Assembly: GCA_002730985.1 (NCBI GenBank)
Contig: PCBP01000023.1
Span: 1-14,256 of the forward strand
DNA: 14,256 nucleotides
Source: Flavobacteriales bacterium
Lineage (GTDB): Bacteria > Bacteroidota > Bacteroidia > Flavobacteriales > BACL11
Direction of reading: 5' to 3'
Under the pieces are notes generated by a model. The model searched no databases and was not told the DNA's origin. It was given only the letters and a program-made list of their open reading frames with translations. The position numbers and the translations under genes were made by a program. This document shows positions 1 to 5,955 of this stretch, one piece after another (the first letter of the stretch is position 1; each line of letters begins with the position of its first letter).

Positions 1-710
1 AGATTCAAAATAGAGAGTTTATTACACACACTGGCATCCTCAATGATAAACGCATCAGTGCGATATCAACAGGAATTGGAACTGATAATATTGATATTAT
101 AATTAATGAATTAGATGCATTAGTAAATATTAATTTTAATACACGAACAGTAAATCCTGTAAAAAAATCATTAAACCTATTTCGAATTGGAACATCTGGA
201 GCTTTACAAAGTAATATTGAAATTGACACATTTCTAGCTTCATCTTACGGACTAGGATTTGACAATCTAGCTCATTTCTATTCTGAAACTAAACTCATTG
301 AGAAGGAAATGAGTAAGTCCTATACAAAACATGCCGATTGGCCAAAAGAATTATCATCACCATATATTATAAAAGCATCTGACAACTTATTATCATTATT
401 TGCTGATCTTCCAAATGGGATAACTGCAACAGCACCTGGATTTTATGGTCCGCAAGGCAGAATACTAAGACTAAAGCCTTCACTAACTAAATTGCATGAA
501 AAAATGGCTAGTTTTAATTTTAATGAAAAAAAAATCACGAATTTTGAAATGGAGACTTCAGCACTTTATTATTTAGGGCGTACACTTGGTCATAATACGC
601 TCACAATTTGCGCCATAATTGGTAATAGACTAAATAAAAAATATAGCAAAGACCATAAAAAACCAATAGAAAAAATAATTAATTTAGCACTTAGCAGAAT
701 TTGCCAATAA
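1..710 (+). CDS. Nucleoside phosphorylase, uridine phosphorylase-like (5' end outside window)
   Basis: The reading frame is open from the window edge (first full codon at base 3) to the TAA at 708-710, giving 235 visible residues. An internal ATG at 309 is not the real start, because strongly conserved sequence lies before it. The fragment shows the PNP/UDP-family glycine motif FRIGTSGALQ at about residues 60-69 and ISTGIGTDN at 21-29. It also shows TAPGFYGPQGR at about 143-153 and the nucleoside-binding FEMETSA at about 181-187, whose Met-Glu contacts the ribose in this family. The family cleaves a nucleoside with phosphate into free base and ribose-1-phosphate in the cytoplasm (pyrimidine salvage). 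Family members are about 250-290 residues, so roughly 20-55 N-terminal residues are missing. Uridine specificity is inferred from overall resemblance. The gene ends tail to tail with the thioesterase gene. Confidence 0.88.
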   Translation, partial: IQNREFITHTGILNDKRISAISTGIGTDNIDIIINELDALVNINFNTRTVNPVKKSLNLFRIGTSGALQSNIEIDTFLASSYGLGFDNLAHFYSETKLIEKEMSKSYTKHADWPKELSSPYIIKASDNLLSLFADLPNGITATAPGFYGPQGRILRLKPSLTKLHEKMASFNFNEKKITNFEMETSALYYLGRTLGHNTLTICAIIGNRLNKKYSKDHKKPIEKIINLALSRICQ

Positions 711-714
711 GAAT

Positions 715-733
715 CATAGAGCTCTAATCTATG
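715..733. terminator. Possible weak bidirectional terminator hairpin between convergent genes
   Basis: CATAGA (715-720) and TCTATG (728-733) form a perfect 6-bp stem around a 7-base loop, just after the phosphorylase stop and overlapping the last codons of the convergent thioesterase gene. No strong T-run follows on either strand. The position fits a shared terminator, but the structure is weak. Confidence 0.3.
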
Positions 734-1136
734 TCAACTTCTCTTTAAGTTTATTAATTATTACATCAGGAGCAGGACATGGCTTTCTGGTTTTTTTATT
801 TATAAAAACTAGAATAACCTCACCCGTATTTAGCAGATCACCGTCCTCATTGAAAGTTTTGTAATCAAAAATAATCTTGACTGATGGTATTGCTCTGATT
901 ATTGTTTCAATAGTAAGCGTATCATCATAAAATGCAGGCTTCTTATAATTAATATTCAAATTAACTACTGGCAAAGCATAACCCATCGCTTCGATGTTCT
1001 TATATGAAATACCGATAGAGCGCAAAAGCTCTACCCTGCCTACCTCATAATACTGAGCATAGACCCCATAATAAGCAAATCCCATTTGATCAGTTTCTCC
1101 ATATCTAACCCTTAACTTTGTTTCAAAAGAATACAT
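729..1136 (-). CDS. Acyl-CoA thioesterase, YbgC/4HBT hotdog family
   Basis: A small single-domain hotdog-fold thioesterase of 135 residues, the usual length for the family, predicted to hydrolyse acyl-CoA thioesters in the cytoplasm. The N-terminus carries RYGETDQMGFAYYG, the family's catalytic loop with the conserved Asp, followed by YAQYYEVGR, the start of the long central helix. In flavobacteria a thioesterase of this type commonly lies near dnaA, as here. The frame extends to an ATG at 1151 (five more residues). I chose the ATG at 1134-1136 because relatives begin about ten residues before the RYGETD motif, and because a promoter-like TATTATTG (minus strand, 1141-1148) sits four bases upstream of it. 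The stop is TAG. The physiological substrate cannot be told from sequence; family and fold are secure. Confidence 0.87.
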   Translation of the reverse strand: MYSFETKLRVRYGETDQMGFAYYGVYAQYYEVGRVELLRSIGISYKNIEAMGYALPVVNLNINYKKPAFYDDTLTIETIIRAIPSVKIIFDYKTFNEDGDLLNTGEVILVFINKKTRKPCPAPDVIINKLKEKLT

Positions 1137-1140
1137 GTTG

Positions 1141-1148
1141 CAATAATA
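1141..1148 (-). promoter_or_regulatory. Candidate Bacteroidota -7 box for the thioesterase gene
   Basis: On the minus strand this reads TATTATTG, one mismatch from the Bacteroidota -7 consensus TAnnTTTG. It lies four bases before the preferred start codon, the same geometry as the perfect box ahead of the DivIC-like gene. No clear TTG is seen at the expected -33 position. It implies a leaderless or near-leaderless transcript. Confidence 0.35.
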
Positions 1149-1168
1149 CATAAATGCTATAAAATGTG

Positions 1169-1176
1169 TAACATTG
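1169..1176 (+). promoter_or_regulatory. Candidate Bacteroidota -7 box for the split 5'-nucleotidase operon
   Basis: TAACATTG is one mismatch from TAnnTTTG and lies seven bases before the ATG at 1184. Together with the oppositely oriented box at 1141-1148 it would form a compact divergent promoter. A -33 TTG element is not evident. Confidence 0.3.
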
Positions 1177-1183
1177 TACCTTA

Positions 1184-1891
1184 ATGAACTTTAGAAAACA
1201 CATCATATATATAGCGTCACTATTAGTTGCTTGCTCTCCAACTTATATAATACAATCGCATGACAACGATTTGATTGCAGTATCATCTAGTGTTGATAGT
1301 GCCATCATAAATGTCATTACTCCTTATCAGGTTGGAATTGAGGGTCAAATGAGTGAGGTCCTAACATACACGAAAAATGATCTGGAGAAAGGTAGACCAC
1401 AAAGCACCATTGGGAACTTTGTAACTGACCTATGTTTAGATTATGCGAATGCTGATATATGTGTAATGAATAACGGAGGATTGAGAACAACAATTAATAA
1501 AGGAAAAGTAACAAGAGGGAAATTATATGAATTAATGCCTTTTGAAAATGAGTTAGTAATATTAAATTTGAATAAAGATGATTATCTAGAGCTGCTTAAT
1601 TATATTGTTAAAAGAGGTGGCGAACCATTCTCAGGACTTACTATTGTGATTGATAAAAACGGTAAAATAATTAGCAACTCATGGCCTGTTGATTTTGCAA
1701 ATGGAGAGAAAGTAAGAGTCCTCACCTCTGACTACCTGGCCAACGGAGGAGACAAAATGAGTTTCTTTCACAACAAAGAGCAGAAGAATTTAGGTCTAAA
1801 ATTAAGAGATGTAATCATTGACTATTGCAGTAAAAAAGATACTATTTTTGCAGAGCTTGATAACAGAATAATAATCTTAAACGATGAGTAA
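1184..1891 (+). CDS. 5'-nucleotidase C-terminal domain lipoprotein
   Basis: 235 residues. The N-terminus has a hydrophobic segment ending in LLVAC, a good lipobox with Cys17 as the lipidated residue, so the protein should be Sec-exported and membrane-anchored. The rest matches the C-terminal, substrate-recognising domain of 5'-nucleotidases (UshA family): STIGNFVTD (about 75-83), NNGGLR (96-101, the nucleotide-binding loop), LMPFENELV (about 117-125) and TSDYLANGGD (181-190). There is no metallophosphatase domain in this protein; it is encoded by the next gene, whose ATG overlaps this gene's stop by eight bases. The pair is therefore a 5'-nucleotidase split into two chains, in the reverse order to the usual single-chain enzyme. 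Predicted role: hydrolysis of nucleotides or related phosphoesters at the cell envelope, jointly with the partner. Confidence 0.88.
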   Translation: MNFRKHIIYIASLLVACSPTYIIQSHDNDLIAVSSSVDSAIINVITPYQVGIEGQMSEVLTYTKNDLEKGRPQSTIGNFVTDLCLDYANADICVMNNGGLRTTINKGKVTRGKLYELMPFENELVILNLNKDDYLELLNYIVKRGGEPFSGLTIVIDKNGKIISNSWPVDFANGEKVRVLTSDYLANGGDKMSFFHNKEQKNLGLKLRDVIIDYCSKKDTIFAELDNRIIILNDE

Positions 1892-2807
1892 CAGAAGAGA
1901 TTTCATAAAAAAGAGTGGATTAGGATTTTTAGGCATTTCATTCTTGCCACAAATCTCATTTGCAAAGAAAAAGGATATAAAAATCACAATTCTACATACA
2001 AATGATATGCATAGCCACATACATCCCTTCACAAGCGGAAGAAATAAAGGACTGGGTGGAATGGCGCAAAGAGCTGGACTTATTAACTCCATAAGAGCAC
2101 AAGAAGATCATGTATTACTATTTGATGCTGGAGACATCTTTCAAGGGACCCCATATTTTAATTTCTATGGAGGAGAACTAGAATTCAAACTTATGAGTAA
2201 GATAAGATATGATGCAGCAACTTTAGGAAATCATGATTTTGATAATGGACTAGAGGGACTTAAAAAACAATTACATCACGCAAACTTCCCATTCTTAATT
2301 GCAAACTATGATTTCACTGACACTATACTTAAAGATAAATTTAAACCTTATAAAATATTCAATAAAGGAGGAATTAAAATAGGAGTATTTGGTATCGGCA
2401 TAGAGCTTGATGGCTTAGTGCCTAAAAGTCTTTATGGAAACACCAATCATCAAGACCCTGTAAGACAAGGAAATTATTATGCTAAACAACTAAGAAAAAA
2501 AGAAAAATGTGATCTAGTGATCTGCCTCTCTCATCTAGGGTTCAAATATAAAACAAATAAGATCTCGGATATAAAGTTTGCAAGTCAAACGCGTAATATT
2601 GATCTAATAATAGGAGGGCATACTCACACATTCCTTAAAAAGCCAGTAAGTCTGCTAAATCTGGACCAGAAAGAAGTGCTAATCAATCAAGTCGGGTGGG
2701 CTGGAATTAATCTTGGCAAAATAGATTTTCATTTTAGCCAAAATGATGATACAAAAAAAGTTTTTGGAAGGTCAATATTTATTAAAAGTCATACAAAAAA
2801 TGCCTAA
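1884..2807 (+). CDS. Tat-exported metallophosphatase, 5'-nucleotidase N-terminal domain
   Basis: 307 residues. The start carries a twin-arginine signal (NRRDFIKK, then a hydrophobic stretch and a likely cleavage after SFA at residue 27), so export is expected in folded form. All calcineurin-like metallophosphatase motifs are present in order: TNDMHSH (D and H metal ligands), DAGDIFQGT, GNHDFDNG, LSHLG and GGHTHT. This is the catalytic, dinuclear-metal half of a 5'-nucleotidase; the substrate-binding half is the preceding gene. The overlap ATGAGTAA (1884-1891) indicates translational coupling, which would help keep the two halves in balance. Substrate (nucleotide monophosphates, UDP-sugars or other phosphoesters) is not determined. 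The ATG is fixed by the Tat motif only four residues downstream. Confidence 0.9.
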   Translation: MSNRRDFIKKSGLGFLGISFLPQISFAKKKDIKITILHTNDMHSHIHPFTSGRNKGLGGMAQRAGLINSIRAQEDHVLLFDAGDIFQGTPYFNFYGGELEFKLMSKIRYDAATLGNHDFDNGLEGLKKQLHHANFPFLIANYDFTDTILKDKFKPYKIFNKGGIKIGVFGIGIELDGLVPKSLYGNTNHQDPVRQGNYYAKQLRKKEKCDLVICLSHLGFKYKTNKISDIKFASQTRNIDLIIGGHTHTFLKKPVSLLNLDQKEVLINQVGWAGINLGKIDFHFSQNDDTKKVFGRSIFIKSHTKNA

Positions 2808-2871
2808 AATCATACTTTTTATAAATTATCAAGACTCTTTTCTATCTAGCAGATTCCACCTGTAAAAAAAA

Positions 2872-2901
2872 GTTTAAAGTCAAGCCTTGATTTTCTTTTA
2901 T
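2872..2901 (+). terminator. Possible weak terminator before dnaA
   Basis: An A+T-rich inverted repeat centred on TCAAGCCTTGA (2880-2890) can extend outward through a G-T wobble and A-T pairs to about eight base pairs. It is followed by TTTTCTTTTAT. It could end the split 5'-nucleotidase operon before dnaA. Low GC makes this tentative. Confidence 0.3.
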
Positions 2902-2918
2902 ATTAACAATAACTTTTT

Positions 2919-2926
2919 CATATTTG
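2919..2926 (+). promoter_or_regulatory. dnaA: Candidate dnaA promoter -7 box
   Basis: CATATTTG is one mismatch from TAnnTTTG and lies 63 bases ahead of the dnaA ATG, so the transcript would have a leader of roughly 55-60 bases, unlike the near-leaderless genes elsewhere in the window. No convincing -33 box was seen. No DnaA-box cluster is visible in the 2808-2989 gap. Confidence 0.22.
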
Positions 2927-2989
2927 CTATCTCCAAAACAAACAAGGACTACTAAAAAAACTCACTAAAAGATAAAATAGAAGCACATA

Positions 2990-4423
2990 ATGTCAGAAAA
3001 AAGTTATCAAGAAATTTGGAATAACTGCCTTAACATAATAAGAGATAATGTAACGGCGCAAAACTTTAAAACCTGGTTCAAGCCCATTAAGGCGGTTGGT
3101 ATCAACAAGCAGGTTTTAACGATTCAAGTTCCTAGTCAATTCTTTTACGAGTGGCTAGAGAATAACTATATTACCCTGATAAAGAAGACGCTCAAGAGAG
3201 AGCTAGGGAAAGATGCAAGATTAGAGTACAACATCCTGCTAGACAACCCAGGAGTAAAGAAGCCTTACGTTACTAAAATTCCTAGCAGCGGACAAGGATC
3301 CTTAACAAACAATTCTGTAAACATGCCTATGGATATGGGAAGTGGCCCTGCCATCCGAAATCCTTTTATTATCCCTGGATTACAGAAAATCAATATTAAC
3401 CCTCAATTAAACGAATCATACACATTTGATGCTTTTATTGAAGGAGAGTGCAACAGACTAGCTCGTTCAGCAGGATATGCTGTATCACAAAATCCTGGAG
3501 GCACATCATTTAACCCACTATTTATTTATGGAGGCGGCGGCTTAGGAAAGACGCATTTAGCCAATGCAATTGGTGTTGAAGTAAAAAACAATCATCCAGA
3601 TAAAATAGTTTTATATGTCTCAGCTGACAAATTCCAAACCCAATTTGTTGATGCAATCATGGACAATAAGAAAAATGACTTTGTTCATTTTTATCAATCA
3701 ATAGATGTCTTAATTATTGATGACGTGCAATTTCTATGCGGAAAAGAAAAGACACAAGACATCTTCTTCCACATCTTTAATCATTTACATCAGAACAAAA
3801 AGCAGGTCATCTTAACCTCTGACAAAGCACCAGTAGATATAGTTGGCATGGAACAAAGGTTATTATCTCGCTTCAAATGGGGATTGTCAGCTGACTTGCA
3901 ATCTCCAGACTTAGTAACTCGTTTGGCAATCCTGAAGAAAAAAATTAAAAATGATGGCATCGAAATACCGTATGAAGTTGTAGAATATATTGCCTACTCA
4001 ATCACTTCAAATGTAAGAGAATTGGAGGGGGCTTTAATTTCCCTCTTAGCGCAATCCTCACTTAACAAAAAGGAGATCACCATTGATTTAGCAAAGAATA
4101 TGCTCGATAAATTCGTAAAGAACACTGTAAGAGAAGTATCGATAGACTTTATACAGAAGGTTATTTGCGATTATTTTGACATTCCTATCGAGACCATGAA
4201 ATCCAAAACAAGAAAAAGAGAGATCGTACAATGCCGACAATTAGCAATGTATTTTTCTAAACAGATGACAAAAAACTCGTTAGCCATGATAGGAAAACAC
4301 TGCGGAAATAAAGACCATGCTACTGTCTTGCACGCTTGTAAGACAGTAAATAATCTTGCAGATACAGATAAACGTTTTAAAGGATACATAGTTGATATCG
4401 AAAAGAAACTAACCCTTTCCTAA
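2990..4423 (+). CDS. dnaA: Chromosomal replication initiator protein DnaA
   Basis: 477 residues, normal length. Domain I (about 1-85) has the NFKTWFKPI motif of the self-assembly/helicase-loading domain. A low-complexity linker, domain II, runs to about 140. The AAA+ domain III has Walker A GGGGLGKTH (181-189), Walker B LIIDDVQF (241-248), sensor 1 LTSDKAP (275-281), the arginine-finger box RLLSRFKWGL (290-299) and sensor 2 NVRELEGAL (341-349). Domain IV (about 380-477) ends with the DNA-binding signature around NKDHATVLHAC (440-450). The protein binds ATP and DnaA boxes at oriC, opens the origin and loads helicase. All functional residues look intact. It is followed after only seven bases by the phosphatase gene, so the two are probably co-transcribed. 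No Shine-Dalgarno is visible before the ATG, which is ordinary for this phylum. Confidence 0.98.
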   Translation: MSEKSYQEIWNNCLNIIRDNVTAQNFKTWFKPIKAVGINKQVLTIQVPSQFFYEWLENNYITLIKKTLKRELGKDARLEYNILLDNPGVKKPYVTKIPSSGQGSLTNNSVNMPMDMGSGPAIRNPFIIPGLQKININPQLNESYTFDAFIEGECNRLARSAGYAVSQNPGGTSFNPLFIYGGGGLGKTHLANAIGVEVKNNHPDKIVLYVSADKFQTQFVDAIMDNKKNDFVHFYQSIDVLIIDDVQFLCGKEKTQDIFFHIFNHLHQNKKQVILTSDKAPVDIVGMEQRLLSRFKWGLSADLQSPDLVTRLAILKKKIKNDGIEIPYEVVEYIAYSITSNVRELEGALISLLAQSSLNKKEITIDLAKNMLDKFVKNTVREVSIDFIQKVICDYFDIPIETMKSKTRKREIVQCRQLAMYFSKQMTKNSLAMIGKHCGNKDHATVLHACKTVNNLADTDKRFKGYIVDIEKKLTLS

Positions 4424-4430
4424 AAAAATT

Positions 4431-4880
4431 ATGAGAATCTTAATGGTCTGTTTAGGGAACATCTGCCGATCTCCACTTGCAGAAGGAATCTTGAGTCATA
4501 AAACTAAAAACTTACAAGTACAAGTTGATTCTGCAGGAACAGCAGGATACCATATCGGATCCCCTCCTGACCCTAGATCAATAAAAATTGCAGATAAATA
4601 CAATATCGACCTAAGCAGTCAAAGGGCAAGAAAATTCAGCAGAGCTGATTTTAATAACTTTGATATTATCTATGCCATGGACAGCAATAACTATAAAAAT
4701 TTATTAGCGCTTACAATCAATCAACAAGAAAAAGAAAAGATCCGTATGATATTAAACGAAATAAGTCCAAATCTTTACAAATCTGTACCTGACCCCTACT
4801 ATGGAGGCAATGATGGATTCCAAGAGGTTTATGACATACTAAACAAAGCCTGCGATAAAATAGTAACACAAATTGGATAA
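4431..4880 (+). CDS. Low-molecular-weight protein-tyrosine phosphatase
   Basis: 149 residues, the normal family size. The phosphate-binding P-loop CLGNICRS opens the protein (nucleophile Cys7, Arg13, Ser14), and the general acid lies in DPYYGG (Asp121), so the enzyme should be active. The family removes phosphate from tyrosine on cytoplasmic proteins; in other bacteria members control exopolysaccharide export kinases (Wzb/Wzc type) or arsenate reduction. No capsule kinase or arsenic gene is present here, so the target is unknown. The dnaA - phosphatase - RsmI-like methylase order is a familiar flavobacterial arrangement. The stop codon lies inside the start of the next gene (eight-base overlap TTGGATAA). 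Confidence 0.95.
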   Translation: MRILMVCLGNICRSPLAEGILSHKTKNLQVQVDSAGTAGYHIGSPPDPRSIKIADKYNIDLSSQRARKFSRADFNNFDIIYAMDSNNYKNLLALTINQQEKEKIRMILNEISPNLYKSVPDPYYGGNDGFQEVYDILNKACDKIVTQIG

Positions 4881-5577
4881 AGGAAAATTATATCTCATCC
4901 CAACTATTTTAGGGGAAGGAACACAAAATGCAGTACTACCATCAACTATCTTGGAAGCAATAAAAGAAACTAATATCTTTATTGTAGAGAATCTAAGAAC
5001 AGGCAGAAGACATATTAAGAAGATTGACAAAGAGAAAAATATAGATACTACAACTTTCTACGCTTATGGAAAATATGACACGATAAATCTAGAGCAAGAT
5101 TTCTTAAAACATATCTTATCAGGTCAAAATATAGGATTATTATCCGAAGCTGGGCTACCATGTATTGCTGACCCTGGCTCAGAAATTGTCGCATATGCTC
5201 ACAATTTCCAAATTGATGTAATCCCTCTAGTTGGCCCTTCATCGATTCTATTAGCATTAATGGGGTCTGGATTAAATGGGCAGAATTTTGCCTTTACTGG
5301 CTACTTACCTATCGACAAGCTAGAAAGAAAAAAAAATATACGGAAATTAGAAGATATATCAAAAAAAACAGGACAAACTCAAATCTTTATGGAAACACCA
5401 TACAGAAATAATCAATTAATAGAGACGCTATTAAAAACATGTAGCAATAGCACAAAACTTTGTATAGCAACTGACATTACACTTCCTACCGAAAATATTA
5501 AGACAAAAACAGTTGTTGAATGGAAGCAAACCAAAACCAATATTAACAAAAAACCTACGATCTTCTTAATAGGGTAA
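4873..5577 (+). CDS. SAM-dependent methyltransferase, RsmI-like tetrapyrrole-methylase fold
   Basis: 234 residues. The sequence matches the family that includes RsmI (16S rRNA cytidine 2'-O-methyltransferase): GKLYLIPTILG at the N-terminus, GLLSEAGLPCIADPG (88-102), the first part of the SAM site, and LVGPSS (119-124), then FTGYLP (141-146). Bacteroidota typically carry this shorter protein next to dnaA as well as a true RsmI, so it is probably a paralogue; an rRNA substrate is an inference. The start is TTG at 4873: an in-frame TAA at 4864-4866 lies just upstream, no ATG lies between, and the conserved LYLIP block begins six codons in. It overlaps the phosphatase gene by eight bases, indicating translational coupling. 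It appears to be the last gene of the dnaA cluster; the next gene has its own promoter. Confidence 0.9.
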   Translation: MDKGKLYLIPTILGEGTQNAVLPSTILEAIKETNIFIVENLRTGRRHIKKIDKEKNIDTTTFYAYGKYDTINLEQDFLKHILSGQNIGLLSEAGLPCIADPGSEIVAYAHNFQIDVIPLVGPSSILLALMGSGLNGQNFAFTGYLPIDKLERKKNIRKLEDISKKTGQTQIFMETPYRNNQLIETLLKTCSNSTKLCIATDITLPTENIKTKTVVEWKQTKTNINKKPTIFLIG

Positions 5578-5625
5578 TCTGATTCTACAACAACTATACT
5601 AAACTAACATTAAGGCTCTTTTATA

Positions 5626-5633
5626 TATCTTTG
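5626..5633 (+). promoter_or_regulatory. Bacteroidota -7 promoter box, near-leaderless, for the DivIC-like/mutase operon
   Basis: TATCTTTG matches TAnnTTTG exactly. Only four bases (CCAA) separate it from the ATG at 5638, so transcription should start at or within a few bases of the start codon. The -33 region has no clear TTG. This is the best promoter in the window and separates the DivIC-like gene from the upstream dnaA cluster. Confidence 0.62.
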
Positions 5634-5637
5634 CCAA

Positions 5638-5955
5638 ATGAATAAGGTCAGAAAATTTACAGATAAAATTCCGAAACCTTTTAAAAATAAATACATCATA
5701 ACACTTTTCCTTTTCGCTTTCTGGATTGTGTTTATTGATGATTACAACATTATGGAACAATATAAGTTAGAAAAAAAGATAGAGGATCTTGAAAGCCAGA
5801 AATCATACTACATGTCTGAGATCGATAAAGACAGTACTAAGTTTTACCATATACAAAACATCCAAGAGGAGCAAGAGAGATTTGCAAGAGAAAAATTCTT
5901 GATGAGGAAAGACAATGAAGATATTTTCATTATAAGAGAGAAAAAAGATGAATAA
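5638..5955 (+). CDS. Septum formation initiator, DivIC/FtsB family
   Basis: 105 residues, a typical bitopic cell-division protein. After a short basic cytoplasmic start there is one membrane segment (about residues 20-34), then a charged, coiled-coil-like stretch (about 40-80) and the family's C-terminal [18 protein letters not shown] region. DivIC/FtsB proteins pair with FtsL in the divisome and help activate septal peptidoglycan synthesis, with the coiled coil outside the inner membrane. The gene has its own strong promoter box four bases upstream and overlaps the mutase gene by eight bases (ATGAATAA). Adjacency of DivIC and methylmalonyl-CoA mutase genes is a common flavobacterial order; no functional link between them is known to me. 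Confidence 0.9.
   Translation: MNKVRKFTDKIPKPFKNKYIITLFLFAFWIVFIDDYNIMEQYKLEKKIEDLESQKSYYMSEIDKDSTKFYHIQNIQEEQERFAREKFLMRKDNEDIFIIREKKDE

Noticed and set aside
309..710. A separate 133-residue protein starting at the ATG at 309
   Set aside because: The same frame is open and strongly conserved back to the window edge, including FRIGTSGALQ, so this is the interior of a 5'-truncated phosphorylase gene.
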